A DNA stretch of 60,000 bases, taken from positions 519,073,185-519,133,184 of the forward strand of contig NC_081414.1 of assembly GCF_030272615.1 (NCBI RefSeq), read 5' to 3'. Below are positions 36,933 to 49,739 of this stretch, one piece after another (position 1 is the stretch's first letter; each line of letters starts with the position of its first letter). The notes beneath the pieces are model-generated. The model worked only from the letters and a program-made list of their open reading frames with translations. It did not search any database and had not been told where the DNA came from. The position numbers and the translations under genes are program-made. The stretch comes from Cryptomeria japonica (lineage: Eukaryota; Streptophyta; Pinopsida; Cupressales; Cupressaceae).

Positions 36933-37023
36933 CGATGATGATCATGATCATGATCATGATCATGATCATGATGATGATCATGATCATGATGGCGATGATC
37001 ATGATGGTCATGATGATGAATGA
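36670..37023 (+). repeat. (GAT)n microsatellite at the transposase C-terminus
   Basis: About 350 bp of GAT repeats with GAA, GGT and CAT variants. In the transposase frame, just past a TAG at 36664-36666, it would encode a long Asp/Glu tail ending in Asp-His repeats and a TGA at 37021-37023. Other frames give poly-Met or, on the minus strand, poly-Ile; these are artefacts. Confidence 0.9.
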
Positions 37024-37920
37024 AATGTATGAGGTATGCAATTAGTATATTATCTATTTAATATTGATTTCTCAATAGAATTTTTTTTGACTTATATGGT
37101 TACATAATTAATTCATTATGTTTTGAATTCTAATGCCATTACATAATTAATTCATGATTCAGCTTTTAATATTTTTAATTCATGTTCCATGACCTCTGGC
37201 AGGTCCTTATAGTAGAACTATGTCACCTCGATGAGATGGAGATAGGGAGAGTGACTATTTATATGACATTTTTAAAACTTTGCGTTTATTTATGGAATTT
37301 GGATTGTTTATTAGCCATGTGATGGATGTTGATTTAAAATACATATGTGATGGATTACATGTTTATGATGATACATGTGACATTTTTTGAACTTTGTGTT
37401 TATTTATAGAATGTGGATTGTTTATTACCTATGTGATGGATGGTGATTTATGATATATATGTAATGGTTTACATGTTTATGATGACACATATGTGATGCT
37501 AATTATGATTCTCAATTGCATATATGATGATACATCATGTGATGCTTATGATGCTTATAATACATATGTATTTATTTTTTATCAACTTACAAATGTAATG
37601 CTTATGATGCTCAATTGATGGTGTTGATTTCATGTATAGTCCCTGTGTGATGTTGTCACCCTTGGTGGGAATAGGTCATTGACTACACACATCATCAACC
37701 CTTTAGTTCAAGATCCTATGCCAATGTTGTCAATGCCTCATCAGAGGTTAGCCCCATCTGTATTGTTGACTGCAATGCTGACAACACGTAGCATGTAGAC
37801 ATCCTCTACTGCATGTCATATTGGCCCGCCCACTAATGGTAGATCCTTCATTTTCTCTATCTTTTGTTATGTGTTTATTTCCCTTCAAGCATTCTTTCTT
37901 GGGGGTATTTCATAGTGGAT
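37024..37920. other. Region between the two CACTA genes
   Basis: AT-rich; includes repeated ATGTGATG/CATATGTGATGG motifs near 37310-37560. A stretch from 37200 (after CAG) and one near 37645-37845 look like decayed exons, but I cannot match them to a domain. Confidence 0.4.
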
Positions 37921-39092
37921 TCATTTTCTGCAGCAGGAGATGCACATGAGGATGTGCCAGCGGTGACTATTGCTGATAACATACCATTATTTCTTGGATC
38001 TTCTTGTATTGCTAGTATGGGAACATTGTAGGCCACATTGGTGGTGAGCGACGAAGAAATGATTCCCTTAAAGATACAGAAGGTTCCAGGTACTTTAAAA
38101 TTATTATTATATATAGTCTAATTGTAATTTACTTTGTGATCACTCATTTTGGACTAATGATCCCATGAATTTTTTGCAGGAAGTGATATTTTTTTATGAA
38201 AAATCTTAGTGACATTGCATTGCAGATATTTGGGCCCACCATGCATAAAAAGTGGTACATCATATATGAACTAACCCTAATCCACTATTTTAATTTCATA
38301 TCATTGCTAGAATAGTTTTCCTTTGATCCATTTCTTGAACTATAATAAATGTAGCTTTAGTTCATTTCTGAATCTAACAGGTTTGTTTTTGCTTTAAAAG
38401 GTGGAATGAAAAAGAAAAAAGGTTAAAAGATGGATTGACAAACCTATGGTTGAGTGGTTTGGAAATGACACCTCTGGCAAAACCAAGCTCCTTGAAAAAG
38501 TTGGCACATATCTAAAGTATGTGAGGGACCAATACATGACCCATTTAGAGAAGAACCTAAAGTATGAGTGTCCCCCATGATTCCAGAGGGAGTGGAAGGA
38601 CCTGATTTTGGATGCCAAGGAGAGAATTGAAATGAAAAAAGGAAATACACCACTAGACACCAAAAGAAGGTACAAGATACTATTAAGAATGTAACTATGT
38701 ACTAATTAATTACTCTTTATATTTATATAATCTAACATATTTCAAAATTTTCATAGACTAAGTGACACATCAAAGGCAACCAAGGAAAGACAAGAAAAGT
38801 ATGGGAAACACAAACTTGGCTCTGGTGGTTATATGAAACTTGTCGCACGAATTGTAAGTATTTGTAAATAAAATATCGCATAAAAATATTTATAAATTGC
38901 AAACAATTTTTTTTTATCAAACAATGCAAGCAAAATTCACGATACTAAGAAAAAATGTAAGGCTCTGAATTCAATAGAGTGCCCACAGAAGATGACAAGA
39001 GCATTCCCTACTAGCAAGGCTATACAGCAGTGGTTGATCGGCTATGAGAATTGAGTGGTCAAACACAAGATTTTGGTGCATCCGTCACACAG
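37921..39092 (+). pseudogene. Second CACTA gene, Transposase_24 (Ptta/En/Spm) type, decayed
   Basis: Several exon-like blocks. At about 38415-38670 one frame reads a WIDKPMVEWFGND... helix-rich segment with one TGA, a FQREWKDLILDAKERIE stretch and a KKGNTPLDTKRR end before a GTACAAG donor. A block at 38758-38852 encodes LSDTSKATKERQEKYGKHKLGSGGY and ends at GTAAGT. A block at 38925-39091 includes RAFPTSKAIQQWL and ends before GTAAAT. This pattern (trp-rich block, then HKLGSGGY) is typical of the plant Transposase_24 family. In En/Spm-type elements such a second protein accompanies TNP2; the analogy with TNPA is inference. Confidence 0.65.
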
Positions 39093-41490
39093 GTAAATAA
39101 GCTAAATGAAAATTGTTTCAAATTGAATACTTTACCAATAATCTAATTGATGTTGAGTTCCAAGATAAAGTGACTATTATTTTTTTTAATAAGCAAGCAA
39201 TGATAACAATGTGCATGACATTGGAATGCAGCTTGCTAATCATGAAACACCACCTGCACATGAAGGTCTGGATGTGCATCCCAGTAGTGGAGGTATTAAT
39301 TTTCTATTAAAATTTAATTATGTAATTATTTATACAATTAAACATCTTAATTTGTAATTAGAGTAGTAATTAATGTAACCTTTTTTGTTAATATTTTAGA
39401 GCATGTAGTCGGTGGTGACCAAGTAGAGCATGATCTGGGTACATAACATCAGGGATGTGATGTTCCCCAATCAGGTAAAGAGGACCACTGTTATTCCTTT
39501 AAACAAATATAATTGCAATTGGTGTTCAACATTAATGTAACCTTTAGTATTTCAACTCCATATTATCTAGAGGGTGTTCATCATGTTGAGGTTGAGGCTA
39601 GACAAAATGATGTGGCCCCATCAAGTAAAGAGTGCAACAATTATATTCTCTAAATTAATGAAATACTTGTAACAATAATAATTTTTTTTTTGAATTTAAC
39701 CCATTTATTTGTTATTTCAGAGGACCCCCCTTCGCTTCAATGTCCTCATCCTTAGTATAGGACTAGGCATACATCGAGATCATGAGCAGAGGGTAGAACA
39801 ACTGAAGAGAGGGGAAATGATGAAGAAAATGATGTTCCACTTAGTCTTTTCATATCTTCAAAGAAAAAACAAAAAAAGAAATGATTGTAATCTACCTTAT
39901 TTGATAATGACTTATTTTTTATGTGGTAATGAATGTAATTATGTTCTAATGAATGGTTATGAATGATACATGTTAATTAACATTGATGAATGTTGCATGT
40001 TAATTAACATTAATCAATGTTATGTGTTAATGAATTTTATGTGATATTAATGAATGAATGTTATATTTTATTAATGGTAGAAAGAATGAATGAATGAATG
40101 TTAGATGTTAACAAGGAATTTAGAGTGATGATAGGGGGGGAGGGGCCAACTAAGCTTCCATCTTCATGTGGTTGGCCCTGTTAAGTAGAGAATATTAAAT
40201 TATTCTCGAAACGAAGCGAATCTCAATAAGATAACACAATTTTCAATATTTCATTATGCTGCACAGTTAATCTTATTGAATAATATATATTGAATCTTAA
40301 TTGCAAGGTCCAATAAAGCCAACACAAACAACACCACCACAAGTTGTTGGGTATAATGAATTCCCATATTGTCTTGTATGTACACTAATAGTATGAGTTG
40401 CTTCTAGTGTTGATATCCATGGCGAGACTGCAAAAGTTATGAATACCTTGTAAGTTTTTTTATTACTTGACATTTTCTTTAGCATTTTGTTACTTCATGA
40501 ATGAGATGTTTTCAGATGTCTATTCCATGAATACATCTCTTTTATGCTTCATGATCAATGTGTCTTCAGCATGTCCACTCCATGAGAACCTTTCTCATAT
40601 ATGCTTGTACCTTATGTGTATTTATGTATATTACTTCATGGTTTACATGTATGATTCATGCCTTGCATGTATTCATATGTATGGTTTGTTCTTTACATAG
40701 ATCCTTCATGCCTTATGAGCATTACTTCATGCCTTGTAGTCTTCTCAAAATATTGAAAAATCATTCAACAAGAAAAAGAGTAGTAGAGGCTACATACCAG
40801 AATAAATTAGATCTCCCTCTTTATTTCCTCACTCTGTTCCCTATTTTCTTCCTCCCTTCTTTATCACTTCCTTTTTTCTTTATTTTTCATTGATATAACT
40901 AACCTTTTCTCCTTAATGTTCTTCATGAATCCAAAGACTCCTTTACACTCCCCACTTTACATCCATGGCAACTACCTCCATTGACAGAGGAAAAGAATAA
41001 CAACATTATATTTTAGATGTTAAATATTTTTTAATACATATTTTCTATATGATAATTAATATTCTAGGAGTACTTAAGGATAAGGAGATCATTCTTCTAT
41101 TTTATAGTCTATCACCATCCTTATGTTATATTGTACTTTTGTTCTAGGAAAGATTTTTATCTTTTGCAATTAGTGTGGGTTTTTTAAGCTAACTCTTTAT
41201 ATGCCCTAAAATTGTATGAGCCTGATAGCTTCTACTCTTGTTGATAGTTTAGTGGCTATGAACAATGGCTCCTTTGAAGAAGCGTGATCCTTGTAATTTT
41301 GACCTTCCTTGCAATTTTGGATTTCCATGATGTGAAAAGAGGTTATGTTGTGAATAATGGTCCAGATGATTTAGTTATTTCTTATTATGTTGAGTATGAG
41401 TAAATTTGGGCATCCTTGGCTATGGTCACTATTTTCTACTAACTATTGTGATTCAGTGTGATTTGAACATGGACTTTAAGTAATCAAGAG
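39093..41490. other. CACTA interior, no recognisable gene
   Basis: AT-rich. Possible last small exons of the second gene lie before 39850. ATGAATG/TTAATTAACAT repeats occur at 39940-40110, with a G-run at 40133-40146. Nothing else is identified. Confidence 0.45.
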
Positions 41491-41495
41491 GGTGG

Positions 41496-44400
41496 TGTAG
41501 TACCCCTGCCCTAATCAATTTCTAATCTCAGTTTTATCTTAGTTAGTTTATCATAATATAATATTATAGTCAGATGTTTGATTTAATGCATAGCTATTGA
41601 TGTGGATTTTAGTGTTCCTATTTCATGGTGTTAATATTGGGCTAACGCTTTCATTAAATTTTATATATGTATGCATGTATGACTCTTGGTTGCAGGAGAT
41701 TTCAGGTACAACGCCGCATGAGTGCGAGGTTCGTCTTCACCTGGATTTGTAGGTTTGAGTGTACCTCTTTAATCCTTAGAGTTGGATTAGGTGGTCGTAA
41801 GACCCTAGTTGACCTTAGTCATGCTCAAGTGAGCATCGTCAGTCGTCATCGGTAATCCCTTTTTGTTCGGGTTTGCGAGTCGTCTGTTTGGTTGACCTTC
41901 TCGGTTTGCGTGCTTGGTGTGTATGGTTAAATTGATTAATTAGTCCTTAGTATTTTATTTGACTAAATATGTGTTTGTGCATTAGAGATTAATGGACTAG
42001 ATTAATCGGGATTTCGTTATGCGATTTTCGTTGATATTGGATTGCTTGTTTTAATTTGGGAGTAAGTTCAATTAAATAGCTGATTTTGAATATTAAATGC
42101 ATTTTGTATATGCTATCAAAAAAGAAATTTTTGTATTTAGTTGCCATAGATTTAATTGTATTCTATTGGCTTTTGAAATTAGAAAGGGTAAATTGAATTA
42201 AATGAGAAAAATTGATTTTTAATTGGAAAGCAATTTAATTGTTGATATAGTTAGAAAAGAATTAATTTTGAGAATTATTTTTAAATAAAAATTTTAATTC
42301 CAAAAATGGAATTTTGGTCAACTCTTCCTTATAACCTAAAATTTTGGGAAAATTTGAGGATGGACATTTTTGGGAAATTTTTTTGTTGGAGAAAGTTTTT
42401 GGATGAAATTTGGGGGTTTTGGATGGGGAAGGATTCCTGGAGTTGCAGATTGAGGCTCTTCAGCAGATCTTGCCAGGAATGCGAGATAAGGTAGGATTTA
42501 GAACCATCTCTTTGATTTCTGATTGTATTGTTCTTGTTTTTTTCAAAACCAAATATTGGATATCAATTGGAAATGGTTGTTCATGAGGAACTCTTGTTTA
42601 AATCTCCATTGGGTATTCTCAAATTCGAATTCTATTTTAGAAATTAGATGTTGTTGGGAAGAATGGATGAGTTATTTAGTTTAAATGTCCATTTTGCCCA
42701 AGTATGGGTTTTGTTGAAGAAATTTTTATAATTTGATATTCTTCAGATTGTTGGGGTTTTTGTTATTCCTCAGATTTTATCCTTTTTGTGGGTGTTTGAA
42801 ACCCAGTTGTGTTTGGGAATGAGGGATACCCTTTTAAAAAAAAGAAAAGAAAAAGGAAACCAAAATACTTTGCTTATAAACTGGATTTCTATGTATACCA
42901 AAATTTATAAACAAATGTTGTTTTGTTGTTTTAAAAAAAAAAAAAGAAATTTCGAACTGTGCGTATTAAATATGTTAATTCATAGCTTGGTTTGGGGTTT
43001 GGAGGGTGGGGAGTGGAGCTCCACTCACCTCCTCCTCCCCTCCCCCCCTCGTTGTGTCTTGCTTGCAGTGGCCGCGGGCTCACTGTGGTGGCCGCAGGGC
43101 GCCGCGGGACCTGCGTGCACCACAGTGGCGCCGCCCACAAGGCTTTCCCCTGCGGTTGGGGTTTGGTCCGCCCAACCCCCACGTTGGGAGGTGGGCCTGG
43201 CCTTCGCCGCCCTCCCATTTAGCATTGTTTTTTTTTGAGTTTTTTTAATAAATGTTTTTTTCAATGTATTTTTTTTTATTATTAAAAAAAATAAAATAAT
43301 ACATACAATATTTTAATATTGTTTAAGGTTAATTTTTAATTGAGTTTCTAATTGTGATTAATGTGGCGTAAATCTTAAGTAATGATTAATTAATAGCTCA
43401 TTTGGGTATTTGTCTGATTGAGGTAGTATTGTTGTAATAATAGGATATTATTTTATTGGAAGATTGTTGGAATTTGAGATGTTTACTAATTGATTATATT
43501 AAATAGTACTTTATTTGAGAATGTATATTGTTTGAAGATTTTAATGATATAGGCCATCTGGAAATGTTAGAAATGAATATTTAAACCTTGGACATTATGA
43601 AAATTAACGATGTGCTTTTGGAAATTTAATTAAGTACCATTTGGGAAAATTGATAGTTACTGATATTCTCATTTAGTAAAATGATTGGTTAATTTATATT
43701 TTTCCTCTGTTTGAGAAATAGACAATGGTACTATTGCAATTTGTGGTGTTGTACTCACCTAGTAATGGTGTTTTTCCGTCAATGCATTTTGAAAAAAACT
43801 TAGATCAATCAGAGAATTGGAGCAACTGTTAATGCTTAAATCAATATGAGAAAATATTGTCTTTTTCGATTATTGCCTATGCGAGTTTAATTTCTGTATT
43901 CGCTTTTGCTTATGTAATGGCAAGTCGTGTTTTGTTCGATAGGACCCTGTCGTATGGATTGATTTGGGGTACCTGTTTCAGTCCTCGGTTCTGAGTTGAC
44001 TGTTGTTTTGTGGTAGTGTCGTATTTGGTCATATCCTTTATGTGGGTGTCGATTGATGATTCGTGTTTGACCAGATGGTTGTCCTCTCCTTCTTGAACTC
44101 CGTTCATCTGACCATGTCTATTCCTTGGTTTTGAGTTCGTCTGAGTATAGTCTAGTGTCATATGGGAAAGTGGCTTTCGATTGGGGGCCACGCCCAAAGT
44201 GGCTGCTGGGTAACCCGTCAAAAGTGAGTCTAATAAGTGATAACCTATCAGTAGATTTAAATGTTAATCTCTAAGTAAGATAAGATTTGCCTCACACATG
44301 GGACGAGTGCTAACATAGACCCGACATGCTGTGAGAAGGCCTGAAATGGCAAACTATCATCCTTGTCTTCACGAGAGGATGTGTGGGTCCACATGAGGCT

Positions 44401-45568
44401 TGGATGGGTTAGAAGCTTGGATTAGGTTGCTAGGGTAACCCAGTGTATGGGGCTAGGACCTATGAAGACTTGCCATGGTAACCATACCAGGTTGTGTGAT
44501 GGCACTTGTCCCTACGTTCACTAGTGTGTTGTTGTTTTGTCCTATTAGGAGCACTTTTGTGAGTCATCCTATTGTCTTTGCCCTTGTGAGTACCTAGTTT
44601 CATGGTAGACCTTGGGTGGTGATGGCTTAGTTTTGTGGATGCTCCAATGGACCTTTGTTTTAGCTTTGATTATGTTCAGCTGGATCCTGTTCTTTTCAGG
44701 GATCGTTTATGTATTTATTGACCGATGTGGTCATTTGTATATTGTTTATATTTCACCTTGATGGCCGGATTGTAATGGTGTAACCTCATGTATTCTTAGC
44801 TTATTAATTGTCAGAGGGGTCTTGCAGTTGAGCAGACTCAGAGATGTAGGCCTTTAGGGGTGAACTCCGAGATCATTATGGTGTTATGTGATGTTATTCT
44901 CTTATGTTTCCTTTATTCAGCTTTATCATGTATGATTAGCTTACGTTAGAATGTATAAGTGGATAAATGGAATTAACTTTAAATGCTTATATGCAGTCCT
45001 TTCTTGAATGCCATTTTGATCGAATGCATGAGTGGTTTAGATGAGATTTATTGTAGATGCATGTATGCAATCATCTTTTAAAATGTTGGAATATGAAAGA
45101 ACGTAACTTAGAGTAATGGAATATATTTAGTTGTTGTTAAGGAAATTTAGTATGCTTGAAAGATCTCATATGTTTATGATGAAATTCTAGTGTGTTTAGA
45201 ATATTAGATGTATGACTTGTATTTTTATGTAAAGCTTGAATGAAGATTATGAATAGATCTTAATGGATGAATCTTTGCTTGTGATTTATATTTCCATCTT
45301 TTGAAATAAATTATCCTGATTAAGAATTATCTCATTTTTAAGATAATCAACTTATTGGATTAATTGTGTGAGTTAAGAGAATTGTGATTTTAAGTAATCT
45401 CATTGGGAAACTTCTTAGGTGTTAGTTGTGGTCTTCCGCTATGTAATCTAAATCTTTGATATCTTGTTGTATCTTATGTGGTATAACTTTAAAAAAAATA
45501 AAAAATTATTGCACTCTATTCTTGTGTTTTTGGCTTATCCCTTCGGGGTTTCCTGGCGGGGCATTACA
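41496..45568 (+). mobile_element. Solo LTR F (gypsy-type, 4.07 kb)
   Basis: Starts TGTAGTACCCCTGCCC and ends GGGGCATTACA, with a perfect TSD GGTGG (41491-41495 and 45569-45573). The start matches LTR D (54624) and the reversed start of LTR C; a GCAGG...GGTAC...GGTTTGAG region near 41,693-41,765 is shared with D (about 55,048-55,105). No internal region is present, so it is a solo LTR left by recombination. Reading frames within it are not genes. It inserted after the CACTA element was formed. Confidence 0.93.
42986..43215. repeat. GC-rich, CpG-rich patch inside solo LTR F
   Basis: About 230 bp of strongly GC-rich DNA (GCCGCGGG, GGCGCCGCGGG, GGTGGCCGC) in an otherwise AT-rich LTR. It includes the palindromes GGAGCTCC and CACTGTGG/CCACAGTG. 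LTR C has a comparable GC-rich hairpin patch (4339-4462). Overlapping open frames on both strands come from base composition. Confidence 0.75.
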
Positions 45569-45573
45569 GGTGG

Positions 45574-48500
45574 AAACAATCTTCAAGTGTTAGGGGGTAT
45601 GTGGCCTTGACCAAGGGATGAAAGTATCAGGAAAGTACAAGTGATTCATGCATTGATCAATGTACCATTCACCTATTAATTCCTAGCAACATTCTCAAAT
45701 AAACAAGCAAAGAGGTAGGTTGAGTGCATATATACATTTTATGTTGCCATGATATAAGTAAGATATCAAACATGTAACTTAGATTGATTACCAATTTCAT
45801 TCATAAATATTAAATCTTCCTTGCGGATTTTTGAATGCATAATGTTTCAATGATTTCAATATCTTTATTGCAAGTACTCTTTTCAGCATGAAACTCCACT
45901 CATTGAGGTCTCTTACTAAATGAAAGTCAATTATCCTATCAATGATGATACATTTTGCATGCATTTTATGGGGAAATATTATTAATAGCTATGGTTGGGT
46001 TGTTTATTGTTTTGTGAAAATATATACAAGTAGATTGGGACATTAGAGTTATAAACACCATAAATTGTGTTTGAGATCATTGTCCTAATTGTAACAGTCA
46101 ATCACCATTGGGCCAAGGCCACACCAACACCATTGTGACACCAAGGTTTGTGCATACTAGTGTAAGGGATACTCTTAGGATATTTCATTACCATTACATA
46201 TCCACACCTGGGGTTTCCAAACACAACTTGTTTGAGTAGGCAGTATCACTATTAAAATTATGATTGTCACAATTGGTACCCTTAGGACAGTTATTAATAT
46301 TTGGTATATGGAACCTTTTTATGGCTTCTAAATGCTTCTATGGGGTGTGTAGGGGTCCCACACATCTCTTCCAAGATTCCATCGAAGGCAATTCACTCTC
46401 ACCTATCTTATATTCCACTTTCTCTATGTTGCTATCCCAAAGGTCCGATACATGATGAATATCAGACCAATCAATCAAATCTAGCATGTGTCTTAGAGGT
46501 TTTGGAGACCTACAAGAAAGAGAAATGAAAATACATATTTACAAGAGCCTTTCAACAAGTGGTGTGAGTTTTTAATGGTGAAAAGGCCAAAAATAGTTTT
46601 TTTTCCCACTCATTGGAAACCCTAGTGAGGGTTTTGATAGTTTTTGGAAAAATAGTGATATCTTCTTCAAATTTCAATGGATCTCAATGATACAAAAGAT
46701 GAAATGAAGTTAATTCACTTCTCTACCATATCCAGTCGACTTATAATGAAAATATGATGAATTTCACAATTAAAAATAATGAGAATCAAACTGAAACATT
46801 TTTGTATGAACAAAAATATCCAACTTCATTTAGTAAAACTTTCAAAAATTCAACCAAAAAAACTCGGGTGGTGCGACATAGGCCTATTTATTTCCATTAA
46901 AGTTGGTTACAATCTCAAACCACCAAAAAACAACCTCCCAACCAAATTTTAAAAAGTTGTCATGACAATAATGACAACTTTTTATAATTTTTACAATTTT
47001 TGCCCAATGGACCTCAAACTTTCCCAATTAGGTCCAAATACATTATAATGGCCTAAAATGGCCTTATTCACATGAAATAACATTAAAAAAAATAAAAATC
47101 ATAAATTTTGACTATTTTGGCCAAACCTAGGTCCCTAGGGTACTCCTGCACCATCAAACCATGTGAATTAGCAAAAGTAAATGTGTTTTGGAAGTTTTAA
47201 TGAGAGAAGCTATAAAGATTTCTACCTCTCAATAAAGAAAAAAATACCACAAATATCATTATTGATAAGAAAGTGTTCAGTGATTAATAGAGTTCCCCCA
47301 AACCCTTCAACAAATAAATTTAACAATCTCCCCATTGGCCTATCCTCAAGTGACAAACATAACAGACAAGTTGAGAAACTATTCTATACTGTGAAATAAA
47401 AATGTATACCTTTTTGCATTGGTGAGATGTGAAATTGGGCTTGTCAAATGTTTTATAAAACCATCCCATGTTTTCACCTTTATTTATTTTGTGAATTGGA
47501 GCTTGGTCTAGGAGGTTAGACAAGTTGTTTTGTAGGTTGTAGCAGTAATAAAGTGCTAGAGGAATATACAAAGAAGTATTCTGGTAACCCATTTGAAGGA
47601 ATAACACAAGAATTGTTCTATTTGGTGTGGTTTTTTTCTCATAAGGGTTTCACCATGCCAATCAAATTTTCTTGAAAGATTCTAAATTGTTTTTAACAAA
47701 CTCATCCTATGCTTATCTTGCAATTGTAACGTTTCATGAGGTGACAACAACTATGAGTTTTAGGGGTAGGTATGTTGAGAGTGTCATCTGGTGTTGGTGT
47801 ATCATTTAGGTCCATATTCAAATATTTCAAACAAAAGAGGACTTTGGATCCGTCAGGTCCATATTAAAATATTCCAAGTTTGAGATCCTTAATAATTCTC
47901 ATTCTTCTCGAGGTTCCTAAGTAGCAGATTCGTAATGTCACATGTTGATTTATTATGATGGTTTTAGGACCATTTCTTCCTAATAGATGATTGAAATAAT
48001 GTCAAGTTTAGGTATATTATATTGAGTAGGGGGTAACTAGTATTGGTTAATGATCATGTTTTATAGATATGAGCATAATCATGTACTTTATATCACTTGA
48101 AAATTGTATGATTTAAGAGTCATTCTTATCATGAGAGTTGTAAGAATCTAAATTGTGTTTATAACTCTTGGGAGATCACATAAGTGTGGTAGAGATAATC
48201 CATTGATGAAGCATATAGACTAGTTTTACTTTTATCACTATTTTACAATCAACATTGGTTTATGGGTTATAGATGGACCTTTTGTTTTAGCTAGGTCATC
48301 GTCTCTATTTCACCTAAGTGGGTGGCAACCGACGAGAAAACTATCTAGGGTAAAGGGACCCTAGAAAGGGTTGCATACCCACTCCTTTATATACCATCAT
48401 GTTAGATGGGTTTTAAATAGTTTCAAGAACTCTAAAGTCTCTGCGCCTTCACATAGGCAAGGCCATCTGTGATGAGCCCCTGAGACACTAGGTTTGGCCC

Positions 48501-48634
48501 TTAGGTTTTGCAATTCAAAGTTTGGTTTAGTCTCGCTACTCCTTCAAAATCTTATGTATTTTCTATTTATCTATGCCCTCTTGATTTAGTTGTACTAGCT
48601 TTTTGTAATAAATTTCTCTAGCCTTTCTATTGAA
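45574..48634. other. CACTA right arm, no recognisable gene
   Basis: About 3 kb of AT-rich DNA. Short open frames (for example 47320-47607 on the minus strand) have no recognisable domain. It may include decayed gypsy sequence connected with the gag fragment that follows. Confidence 0.45.
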
Positions 48635-49214
48635 TTACTTTATCAATGTCTCGTTGAAATATTCTAAGGTAGTGATTAAATCTTTCCCTTGGGCCATCAT
48701 GCCATGATACCACCATTTGTGAGTCATCCCCTCAAGATGCAAGTTGGAAAACTTTATGGCCTCTTCTTCAAACTTTGGATTCAGAAGGAAACATGCATCC
48801 AATTTTTGCAACCAAGCTCTTGCTGAAGATCTATTGGATACAGTAAAGGTGAGAATGGTGATCTTTCCAAAGTAGCATTGAATGTCCTTTTGGGGCTGCT
48901 CATCACATCTTCTCCTCCTATGTGCATTCCTTGTTTTCATCTCATACTATTTTGTAAAGGAAGTGTCTCTTCATATGCCAGCACTTAGGGCATTGTATTT
49001 ATCATGAAGTCTTGTCATTTCATCTCCCTGATTGGGTTGCTCTTCTTCCATTAGTGTTGTCCCTTCCTTTTCCATAAAATTGGCTTTAAAGGCTCTTGTA
49101 TTTGGGTTAGCTAATTCCCTATCAGCACCAGATCTGCTCTCTTTGATCCCATTTTTAATAGGTTTACTAGTACTCAGTGGTTCATATAGTCCTCTTAGGA
49201 GTTGGACCATCTAA
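48635..49214 (-). pseudogene. Ty3/gypsy gag fragment
   Basis: Two minus-strand stretches (49210-48971 and 48940-48635) of one decayed Gag. The second contains ARAWLQKLDACFLLNP, EEEAIKFSNLHLEG and KWWYHGM, the signature of the plant retrotransposon gag domain (capsid N-terminal part). The open frame ends at 48635; no zinc knuckle or protease follows. It lies inside the CACTA element, so it is either a captured or a later-inserted, truncated gypsy element; no LTR or TSD was found. Confidence 0.8.
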
Positions 49215-49739
49215 ACCATGGTGTTCCTCATATTAGCTTGAAACCAGTGCCCCTCATATTATCTTGAAACCTATGCCCCCTATTGGTAGCTGATGGGGAT
49301 AGAATACCATTTGTTGTACATATCAATGAGGTGTGCTTTACTTCTAGATAGGGAGAACCACTCCTAGATATACTTTAGAGAGATGGTGTATGTATAGAGA
49401 TAGTTGGTAACCTTATATATATATATATATATATTTGAATAGCACTATTGGCTACCCTAACAAAGGTATGCATAGATTGATGAGGACACCTAGCTGATAC
49501 CACCTACCTTACCCTATTGTAGTCATAGTACGGAATAATCAAATTGACCGATCAGTTACCCCCTGCTGTAGTCACAGTATGGAATAATCAATTTATTTAT
49601 TTATTTTTAAATAGCCATTGGAATTCCAATGCCAACTAAACTTTACACCAATGACACAACCGTCAGACCAACAACATTATCATCGATGCAAAGTTTTTGG
49701 TATCAATCAAAATTATGATGCCAACTAAAGAAACATTCG
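49215..49739. other. Gag leader-like DNA and short repeats
   Basis: Contains a near-duplicate CCCCTCATATTAKCTTGAAACC (49231-49272), a (TA)11 run near 49413-49434 and a direct repeat GTAGTCAYAGTAYGGAATAATCAA (49520-49543 and 49565-49588). No gene seen. Confidence 0.5.

Noticed and set aside
36647-37045. Poly-Met (+) and poly-Ile (-) frames
   Set aside because: Alternative frames of the (GAT)n repeat.
42786-43264. Overlapping frames of 76-150 codons on both strands
   Set aside because: They follow the GC-rich patch within solo LTR F; base composition removes stops.
43910-44221. A 103-codon minus-strand frame with Gln/Thr/Lys-rich composition
   Set aside because: It lies inside solo LTR F and shows no domain.
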